From: Thiothrix sp.
GTDB lineage: Bacteria > Pseudomonadota > Gammaproteobacteria > Thiotrichales > Thiotrichaceae
DNA: 51,960 nt
Direction of reading: 5' to 3'
NCBI GenBank assembly: GCA_020442915.1
Contig: JAGRJD010000012.1
Span: forward strand, 1 to 51,960
Positions 8,602 to 17,500 of the stretch are shown piece after piece; position 1 is the first letter of the stretch; each line of letters starts with the position of its first letter. Position numbers and translations under genes: made by a program. Below the pieces are notes generated by a model. That model did no database searches, was not told the DNA's origin, and worked only from the letters and a program-made list of their open reading frames with translations.

Positions 8602-8632
8602 CCTGCAGCCGGAGCACGGCCCCGGTTGCAGG
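8602..8632. terminator. Hairpin between convergent genes
   Basis: CCTGCAGCCGG (8602-8612) pairs with CCGGTTGCAGG (8622-8632) over 11 positions with one G-T wobble and a nine-base loop. It lies three bases after the oxidase stop and 22 bases from the dodecin stop. There is no T tract on either side, so it is a terminator-like or 3'-end stabilising hairpin rather than a classic intrinsic terminator. Confidence 0.5.
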
Positions 8633-8653
8633 ACTTGCGGGCGTTATCAGCGC

Positions 8654-8857
8654 TCAGTCTTCCAGCACGAAAGTGACTTTCAGCCGTACCTGATATTCGG
8701 AAATCTTGCCGTTTTCCACTTTGACATTCTGGTCCGCAACCCAGGCGCTGGTCACGTTTTTCAGGGTTTTATCGGCACGTTTGACCCCCTGCTTGATGGC
8801 GTCTTCAAAACTCTTGGGTGATGAGGCCGTAATTTCGCTGATTTTTGCGACGCTCAT
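8654..8857 (-). CDS. Dodecin flavin-binding protein
   Basis: 67 residues, the exact family size. Dodecins form dodecameric hollow spheres that store or buffer flavins. The sequence runs MSVAKISEITASSPKSFEDA, then AIKQGVKRADKTLKNV, then SAWVADQ with the flavin-stacking Trp39, then the closing strand YQVRLKVTFVLED. AAGGAG lies six bases before the ATG, and AT-rich sequence with a possible promoter is upstream. It is a single gene. Its place beside an FAD oxidoreductase is suggestive of flavin supply but is probably incidental. Confidence 0.95.
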   Translation of the reverse strand: MSVAKISEITASSPKSFEDAIKQGVKRADKTLKNVTSAWVADQNVKVENGKISEYQVRLKVTFVLED

Positions 8858-8995
8858 GGCGTTCTCCTTACGTATTACTATGATTGATGAATAAAAATAA
8901 ACGCATTGCTGTTGTTATCGACACTAACCGTCAGGCCAGTGTACTGTACCCCTGCGCACTGATTGTAACAGCTTACCACTCCGTTTGCGCCGCTT

Positions 8996-9883
8996 TCAGG
9001 CCAGGTGTTTTGCGAAAAAATCCAGCGTACGCGTCCAGGCCAGTTCTGCTGCCGCCTCATTGTAGCGTGCAGTTGAATCATTGTGGAATCCGTGGTGCAC
9101 GTCCGGATAGGTGAAGGCCTGATAATCCGCCTGACTGGCCTTCAAGGCGGCTTCATAATCCGGCCAGGTGGCATTGACCCGTTCATCCAGCGCGGCAAAC
9201 TGCAGCAGCAGCGGCCCCCGGACCTGCCTGACCAGCTCACCGCTGGCAGGGGTGCCGTAAAACGGTACTGCGGCATCAACCGTATCCGCCATGACGGCAG
9301 CCAGCAGGTTGCTGATGTAGCCACCGAAACAGAAGCCTACCACCCCCAGTTTGCCACTGGAGCGCTCATGGGCTTTCAGGGTTCTGGCTGCTGCGATGAA
9401 ATCCTGCTCGATTTTTGGTCTTTCCAGTGACTGTTGCAGGGCACGGCCATCATCATCATTGCCGGGATAGCCACCCAGGGTATAAAGCGCATCCGGTGCC
9501 AGGGCCAGATAGCCCTGCTTGGCCAGTCGGCGCGCCACATCCATGATATAGGGATTGAGCCCCCGGTTTTCATGCACGACCAGCACCGCCGGAAACCGGC
9601 CTTCCCCGGCTGGTTGCACCAGATAGCCACGCCCTTCGCCGTAGCCTTGCGGCGAGTCAAACGCAAGGTAGGTGGCCCGGATATCCGGATCGTTGAAGGA
9701 AACCTGCTCGGCCAGGGCGTAATCAGGCAGCAGGGCATCGGTGATCATGCCGATGGTCAGCCCTGCCACGGCAAGGCGGCCCAGACGCGCCATGAAGGTG
9801 CGCCGGTCGATACCGCCATGGGCGTATTCGTCGTACCAGTCAAAAGCCTGTTGTGGAATGTCGGGTGTCGTTGCGTGTTTCAT
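8996..9883 (-). CDS. Dienelactone hydrolase family protein with Tat-type signal
   Basis: 295 residues. The N-terminus carries DRRTFMARLG (twin arginine) followed by a hydrophobic stretch (LAVAGLTIGM), which suggests Tat export or anchoring. The alpha/beta-hydrolase core has GFCFGG with a Cys nucleophile, as in dienelactone hydrolases, the acid in FAALDERV, and the His in DVHHGFHND. The family hydrolyses dienelactone in chlorocatechol degradation, but exported members of this COG0412 group mostly have unknown substrates. The ATG at 9881-9883 is chosen because AGGAGG lies five bases upstream. Stand-alone gene. Confidence 0.9.
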   Translation of the reverse strand: MKHATTPDIPQQAFDWYDEYAHGGIDRRTFMARLGRLAVAGLTIGMITDALLPDYALAEQVSFNDPDIRATYLAFDSPQGYGEGRGYLVQPAGEGRFPAVLVVHENRGLNPYIMDVARRLAKQGYLALAPDALYTLGGYPGNDDDGRALQQSLERPKIEQDFIAAARTLKAHERSSGKLGVVGFCFGGYISNLLAAVMADTVDAAVPFYGTPASGELVRQVRGPLLLQFAALDERVNATWPDYEAALKASQADYQAFTYPDVHHGFHNDSTARYNEAAAELAWTRTLDFFAKHLA

Positions 9884-10021
9884 TGCTACCTCCTGCGGGC
9901 GGACCTGAGACGGATCCGGTCGCCTGAGTATAGGGGCCCGGCCCCGGACAGCCTTATTGGACACAGCTTTTGGCAGGTCTTTTCCGCCGGTACCCCACGG
10001 GCGGTGGTTTGTGTTTCCGGA

Positions 10022-10093
10022 TCAGGACTGGTTTTTCGTCACCCACAGGTTGATATCCATATCATAACGGGTGGGGGCAGCCGGGTAGGACAT
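10022..10093 (-). pseudogene. 23-codon frame resembling the start of an aldo/keto reductase gene
   Basis: ATG at 10091-10093 with AAGGAG six bases upstream, then MSYPAAPTRYDM, a Trp and a quick TGA at 10022-10024. The first eleven residues resemble the N-terminus of YghZ-type aldo/keto reductases (M-x-Y-x-A-x-P-x-R-Y-D followed by M-x-Y-R-x-C-G-x-S-G). The rest does not continue that family. The simplest explanation is a relic left after most of the gene was deleted, with its ribosome binding site intact. It could instead be a true microprotein. The remaining sequence between the flanking genes (9884-10187) shows no other gene. Confidence 0.3.
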
Positions 10094-10187
10094 GGGGAAC
10101 TCCTTGGGGGGGATGACATTGACGCATCCGACGATTGTACTGCGCGGGTCGTGCAGAGACCACTGCCACGGTCTGGTCCGCCCGGTA

Positions 10188-11273
10188 TCAGGACAGTTTC
10201 AGCACCTGTTCCAGCCGGGCCTGCGACTGCCGGACCGCATCCAGCAGCCCCTGGGCGGCCAGCCAGTCTTCAGCATTGCAGGTCTGGCTGTAGCGTTCAC
10301 CCGAGTCGCAGATCAGGCTTACCAGTGAGGCGGCCTGTCCGGCCTGCTGCAATTGCTGTGCGAGTGGAATCAGGGCGCTGAAGCTGGTCCCGGTCGAGGG
10401 GCCGACCCGACGGTTCAGCAGTTGGCCCAGCACGCGCATGGCGGCGATGCTGTCACAGTCGGGCACGGTCACCATGTCATCAATCACGCTGCGGATGAAG
10501 GAAGGTTCGACCCTGGGGCGGCCAATGCCTTCGATGCGTGAGCCGCGTTCGGATACCAGCCCGGTATCGCCGCCCAGCCAGTAGGCATGGAAGACCGAAA
10601 ATTCCGGGTCAGCCACCAGCACACGGGTGGCATGACAGGCATAGCGGATGTAGCGCCCGATGGTGGCGCTGGTGCCGCCGGTACCGGCACCGACCACGAT
10701 GGTATGCGGTATCGGGTGCGGTTCGCGCTGCATCTGCTGAAAAATGGATTCGGCGATATTGTTGTTGCCGCGCCAGTCGGTCGCGCGTTCGGCATAGGTG
10801 AACTGGTCCATGTAATGCCCGCCGGTATCGTGTGCCAGCTGCTGCGATGCACTGTAGATATCGGCAGCCTGTGCCACCAGATGACAGCGCCCGCCATAGC
10901 ACTCAATGGCCCTGATCTTGTCCCGGCTGGTGCTTTTCGGCATCACCGCGATAAAGGGCAGGCCCAGCAGGCGTGCGAAATAGGCTTCCGAAACCGCTGT
11001 TGAACCGCTGGAGGATTCGATAATGGTACTGCCTTCCCTGATCCAGCCATTGCTGAGCCCGTACAGAAACAGTGAGCGTGCCAGCCGGTGCTTGAGGCTG
11101 CCGGTCGGATGGGTGGATTCATCCTTGAAATAGAAGTCGATGCCCGGAAAGGCTGCCAGTGGAAGATGGATCAGGTGGGTATCCGCCGAACGCTGGTAAT
11201 CGGCTTCAATGGCACGGATGGCCGTGCTGACCCAGCCGGGATCGGGCAGGGGAGTGATGCGGGTGGCTGACAT
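10188..11273 (-). CDS. PLP-dependent cysteine synthase family protein (Cds1-like)
   Basis: 361 residues. Fold type II PLP enzyme: the Schiff-base Lys61 lies in TGSLKHRLA, the substrate loop is [18 protein letters not shown], and the phosphate-binding glycine loop is [13 protein letters not shown]. The DESTHPTGS segment and the C-terminal [12 protein letters not shown] with [12 protein letters not shown] place it with the Cds1-type group (L-cysteine desulfhydrase in mycobacteria) more than with CysK/CysM, which are shorter. It likely releases sulfide and pyruvate from cysteine, or acts on a related amino acid. Stand-alone gene, divergent from the giant repeat protein; 273 bases of AT-richer sequence separate them and should carry both promoters. 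Confidence 0.8.
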   Translation of the reverse strand: MSATRITPLPDPGWVSTAIRAIEADYQRSADTHLIHLPLAAFPGIDFYFKDESTHPTGSLKHRLARSLFLYGLSNGWIREGSTIIESSSGSTAVSEAYFARLLGLPFIAVMPKSTSRDKIRAIECYGGRCHLVAQAADIYSASQQLAHDTGGHYMDQFTYAERATDWRGNNNIAESIFQQMQREPHPIPHTIVVGAGTGGTSATIGRYIRYACHATRVLVADPEFSVFHAYWLGGDTGLVSERGSRIEGIGRPRVEPSFIRSVIDDMVTVPDCDSIAAMRVLGQLLNRRVGPSTGTSFSALIPLAQQLQQAGQAASLVSLICDSGERYSQTCNAEDWLAAQGLLDAVRQSQARLEQVLKLS

Positions 11274-11546
11274 GGTGCCCTCAACAGTTGTCAGGGATGA
11301 TGAGAGTACCTGCTCCGGGAGCGGCTGTGAAGGGGGAGGCCCTGATCCGGCCTGCTCAGAAAATTTCAGGCGTTATTCAGCATGCAGAAAACATAATGAA
11401 AAAAACCGTAAAAACGGTAGGAGGCAGTGCCATTGACACCATGGCATTGACTGCGCGTCAAGGGCTTTGAACAGGCTTGCCAGCCGGCGAAATGGCAAGG
11501 GCTCAGTGAACAAGCTGACAATAATCATTCATATAAAATCAGAAAC

Positions 11547-14500
11547 ATGATCAGTACTTCAGTGAACATTCTGCGGCATTTTTACCGGGTCCGGGCCTGC
11601 GCCGTGTTATCTATACTGCTGGTCATGCTGTTACTGTCCCAGGCGGCCCATGCGGTCATTGATGTCAATAAGAGTTTTTCACCCGCGACGGTCTATCCCA
11701 ATCAGGTGTCACGCCTGACCGTTCGCCTGATCAACTCGGAAACCGTGACCGCCACCAATGTCAGTTTTACCGATACCTTTCCTGATAATGTTTTTTTTGC
11801 CGACATCCCCAACCTGATCACTACCTGTGATGCCGGCGGCAGCCTCACTCCGGGCATGACCGCCACCAATACTGCCACATACGGTGAATTGTCCTTTTCA
11901 GGGGGCGAGATACCTGCCGGTGACGGGACCAATGCCGGTATCTGTGAAATCAGTGTCGATGTGGTTTCCCATGTCAAGGGTACCTACCTCAACCAGATCG
12001 GGGCGGGCGCTGTCAGCGCAGCGACCGGTACGCCGGAAACGAACCCCCAGAGCACGGATGCCACCCTGGCGGTGATCCTGGAAGACCTCACCATCACGAT
12101 GAACTGGTCAAACAACACGGTCCAGGCGGGTGAAACCGTACAGCAGACCCTGACCCTGACCAACCCCAATCCGGTTGACCTGACCGGGGTCAGCTTTACG
12201 GAAAACCTGAACACCATGAAGGCATTGGGTGCCAGTGTGACCAATACCTGTGGCGGTACACTGGACATTACCGATTATCCGCATACCAGCAGCGCTTACT
12301 CGGATTACTCCATCATCAGTTTCAGTGCAGGGGTTATCCCGGCCAGCGGCAGCTGTACCATCAGCTTCGATGTTGAAACCGCATTGCTGCCCACCATTCC
12401 CATGGCACGACCACGCCCGCTGATCCAGATAGATGCCGGCTCCGTCACGACCAATGAAGGTGCCACCAATACGCTGGCAGCCGTGTACCGGATCCGCAAT
12501 GACGCCGGCATTGCCGTACAGAAGACATTTGCCAGCAGCCAGGTACTGGATGCCAACAGCCTGGACAATCCCTTTACGACCACGCTGGAACTGCAGTTCC
12601 AGACCTACAACACCTTTGACCTCGACAATCTGGACTTTACCGACCTCATGCCGGCACCGCCTGAGGCACCGGCACAGATGAATGTCATCAGCATTGACAG
12701 CAATACCTGCGGGGGAAGCGTGGCAACGGGAACCAGCCTTTCCATCACAGGCGGCACCCTGCCGGGTGCTCCTGCCAATGCTCCCGGCGAGAATATGGGC
12801 ACGTGCACGCTCGTTGCCACCGTCAGTGTTGATCAGACCGGCTCCTACCTGAATACCATTCCTGCCGGTGCCATCAATGGCTATGCGTATGTGTCAACCG
12901 ATGCTACCCTGAACCTGACCGGTAATGCCCTGAGCCTTGACAAGTCGCTTTCCCTATCCCGGTTCTATCAGGGGGACGAAACCCGGATCACCTATACCTT
13001 CACCAATGCAACCGACAGCAGCACCGGCAGGGATATTACCGATCTGTCACTGGTTGACGAGCTGCTGGAAACCTGTGGCTCCAGCGACTGTCCGGCCACC
13101 AACTTCAGGGTGGCTCCCGCCCCCCAGCCGGTCAGCACTTGTCCGGACGCCCTGATTGAGGCCGTTCCCGGTACCCAAACCATAAAAATAACCGGCCTGA
13201 GTGTTCCCAAAGGAGAAACCTGTACCGTCTCCCTGAATATTGCCAGTGACCCCGACAGTTATCCGAGAAGCAGGTACCTTTATGACCGCATTCTGTTGAA
13301 AACGGATGTCAGTGACCCTGATCAGGAGGGGGTCACCTTCCAGCTTGATCATGATGGCAACACCCGGATTTTCCAGATGATTCCTGAGGTCGAGATTTAC
13401 ATTGATCCTGGCCTGAGGGTGTTCAAGTACTTCGATCCGGGTACGGTGGGGCCACTGGGCATCACCCGGGCCCGGCTCCTGATCCGGCATTTCAGCTACA
13501 ACCGCTTCGGCGTCGAACAGGTTCAATTGCGCGACATACTGCCGCCAGGGCACACAATTGCCGCCAATCCCGATATTCTGAACGAATGCGGCGGCACCGT
13601 TACCGCCACGCCGGGCGGTGACACCCTGTCTTTAGCTGGCGGATTGCTGCCGCCAGTCGCAAGCAACAGTTCGGATTGCAGCATTTATTTCAATGTCCAG
13701 ACCCCGGCCCTGACCCCGCCCAATACCATTGAAAGTGCGACCAATACCATTCCGGGAGATACGCATACGGAGGCGGTTGCTGACCTGGAACTGAGTGCCC
13801 TCAAGACCGGGACGAGTGAATTGATGCGTAACTACGTAACGGCTTCCGCCACGGTCACCCGCATTGCAACCGCCATTACCGCGAACAAGGAATTCATCCC
13901 CCCCCTGATCAATGGTGGCAGTGTCAGCCGGGTGCGGATCAGCCTGTTCAACCAGGACCCGGCCTCGATTGACCTGACCGAAGTCAGCCTGACCGATGCC
14001 TTTCCCGGTTCGGATTTGCGCCTGCATACCAACATTGATCCCGGTTTTACCGACAGTGCGGGTTCCACGACGGGCGCCTGCCGGAATGCCCGCTTTGACG
14101 GGACTCCCGGCGGGACCTCGATCACGGTGCACGATGCGCAGATTGACAAGGGAACCGTGTGTTATTTCGAATTCAATGTGACCGCCTTCAAGGGCGGCAA
14201 CCAGATCAATACCCTGGATACCGGCACCCTGAGTTCACGTGAGGGGATCACTAACTACAATCCGGCCTCCGCCACCCTGACCGTGAACCGGCAACTGAAT
14301 ATCGCCAAGGCTTTCGTTCCCGCCACCATGGCGCTTGGGGAGACCAGCACCCTGATTGTGGATATCTACAATACCAATGACATCCCCAATGACAAAACGG
14401 GGGCCACGCCGGCACTGATCGACGAAATGCCGGCAGGAATCGCCATTCAAGGCATTGATGGTAATACCTGTGGCGGCAGTACCAGTATTGTCACCCAGAA

Positions 14501-17500
14501 TGGCAATGACGCCCTGCGTCTGGATGGCGGTACGTTCGTGGCCGAGGCCAGCTGCCGGATCACGGCCACCGTCAGTGCCGGTGCGACCGGAACCTATACC
14601 AATACGATTGCTGTCGGTGATCTGCAGGCAACCGACACCAGCAATGCGGATGCCACCCGTGCCACCCTGACCGTGATTCAGCACCCGACCATCACCAAGT
14701 CGTTTTTGCCAGCCGCAATCCTGACTGGTGAAAACAGCACCTTGCGGTTCCGGCTGAGCAACCCCAACCCATCCACCCTGCTGCCATCCGGACTGACGGA
14801 AATTCATTTCACGGATACGCTGACGGACATGCAGATTGCCACCCCCATGGTCGTTTCCAGTGGCTGTGCCAACTTCGCCTATCAGGCAACCCCCGGCGGT
14901 ACCACCTTTGAGGTCACGGATGCCAGCCTGCCCGCCGGAGCCTCCTGTAACATCGACCTGAGGGTTACCAGCAGTGTCCTGGGCGCCCATGACAACCAGA
15001 GCAGCGGTGTCACCACCGCCCAGACCACGACGGCCAGCCCGCCCTCGAATATCGCCACCCTGAGCGTGGATGAGCTCAATATCACCGGCGTGGTGTTTGA
15101 AGATGTGAACTACGGTGGTGGTGCAGGCCGTGATCAGGCCGGCTCCGGTGGTGCCGGTGTCAACGGTGTCACCGTGGAGCTTTATGATGCAGCCGGCTAC
15201 TGGCTGGCCTCAACCCTCACGGCCAATGATGGCACCCGCGATGGTGCCTATGACTTTGCAGCCGTGACCGATGGCGATTACTACGTGCGTGTGGTCAACC
15301 AGACCGTCGCTTCTACCCGCCCCGGCTCGGATGGCTCGGAACGGGGCGTGCAGACTTTCCGTTCCGACGGTACCACCCCGGTCACGGATGAGGTGGGGGG
15401 GCGCAATCCTGCCGTGGCGGATACCCTGGCCTATGCACCCGGTGCCCTGCTCAATACCGGCAATTTCACCTTCACCGGCGGCATGATCGACGGTCAGGCC
15501 CAGTCCGTCACCCCGGTCACGGTCGCCGGCAGCGATGTCGGTGGGGTGGACTTCGGTTTCAACTTCGATACCATCGTGAATACCAACGATGCCGGACAGG
15601 GTTCGCTGCGCCAGTTCATCCTCAACAGCAACCGGCTGGCCAACACCGGGTTGGCCCAGCAGGGTTCACGCAAGACCCTGGACAACAGCGATGAAGCCCT
15701 GCCTGCCGGGGTGGAAACCTCCATTTTCATGATTCCCGGCGCGCAGCTCACCGGTGGTGTGGCACAGATCACGCTGAGCTCGGACATACTGCCCGCCATC
15801 ACGGGTGCCAACGGTGCCGGCACCCTGATTGATGCCACCACCCAGACCGTCAATAGCGGTGACACCAATCCCGGCGTACTCGGAAGCGGCGGGACTGTCG
15901 GGGTCGATGCCCTGCCCCTGCCGCAGATTCAGCGGCCTGAAGTACAGCTGGCTCCGGCGGCAGCCGGCATGAGCTATGGCCTGACCGTCGGTGCCGGTAA
16001 CAGCGGGGTGCGCGGCCTGGCCATTTATGGATTCGGGACGAATGTCAACGCCAATGGCCTGATCATCGTCAACAGCACGGGTACCAACGCCCTGATCGAA
16101 CAGAACCTCATCGGCACCTCAGCCACCAGCTTCAGCGCCCCGCCACTGCAGGGGCCGGGGTCCAGTGTCAACATCTCCGGCAGCAGTGGCATACTGCGCA
16201 ACAACCTGATCGGCTTTTCCCGCGGCAACGGGGTACGCGTCACCAGTACGCTCTGGTCCATCACCGGCAATGAAATTCACGCCAACGGCAACGGTTCGGC
16301 AGACAACCTGTGGAGCTACTTCGGATCGCTCCTCACCATTGAGGGCAACCGGATTGCCGATGCGGCCTCGGGCGGATTCGACGGACTGAATGCCTCAACC
16401 TTCACAAACAATACCGTCACCGGCAATGGCCAGGCCACCACCAGTTCGGAGGATTACGGGGTCTCCGTGGTCGGGAACGGCTCCGTCCTCAGCAAAAACA
16501 TTTTTTCCGGCAATGTGGGGCAGGGCATACTGGTCTACAGCAATGTGCAACCCGCCTCAATCAATAATATCATCAGCCAGAACCTGACCTTCAACAACGG
16601 CAAGCTCGCCATTGACATTACCGCATCTTCCAGCACCGCCGGTAATGACGTGACCCTGAACGATGCCGGTGATACCGATACCGGACCGAACAACGGACTC
16701 AATTTCCCGCAGTTCAGCAGCGCTGCACTGCTTGGAACGGATATGATCCTGCAGGGCTGTGCCCCCGCCGGCTCGACCATTGAACTGTTCGAGGCCGATG
16801 TCTCGCCCACGGCAGCCTCCGGTGTGAGTGCCGGTGCCAACCGGTTCGGCAGGACACAGGATTACGGGGAAGGTGAGCGCTACCTGCTGACCCTGACCGA
16901 AGGGGTGGACGAGGATACTGCCACCACCCCGCCGGACTGCAGCACCCTGACGGATGCCGATGGCAACAGTGCCCTCGGTATGAACCCGTTCCGGTGGACG
17001 GTCCCTCTGCCGGCGGATGTGGTGGCTGGTGACCTGCTGACGGCAACGGCAACGCTCAGTGCAACCGGCACGTCCGAGTTTTCAGCCGTGATACCGCTGA
17101 CACTTCTGCATGATTATGGCGATGCTCCGGCAAGCTATGGCGCTCCCTCACACACGATCGTATCCGGTATCCATCTGGGACTGAATGCACCGGATGCGGA
17201 AAGTGCCTCCGTCTCCCCGCTGGATGGCAGTGGTGATGATGCCACGGATACCGATGATGAGGATGGGGCATTCTACGGTACGGTGGCGTCTGGTGTGGCG
17301 CTCGACGGCCAGCCGTTCTACAGAAACAGGCTGCAGACCGTGGAGGTGGCGGTCACCGGAACGGGGGCCCGGCTTTCGGCCTGGTTCGACTGGAACGGCG
17401 ATGGCGATTTCCTGGATGCCGGGGAGCAGGTTGCTGCCGATAGCGGTGATGATGGCACGGGCAGCGACCTTCTGGCCGGTGACGGCATCATTCAGTTACT

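Noticed and set aside
10022..10093. A ribosomally made peptide (RiPP) precursor
   Set aside because: No modification enzymes are nearby and the start resembles an aldo/keto reductase N-terminus.
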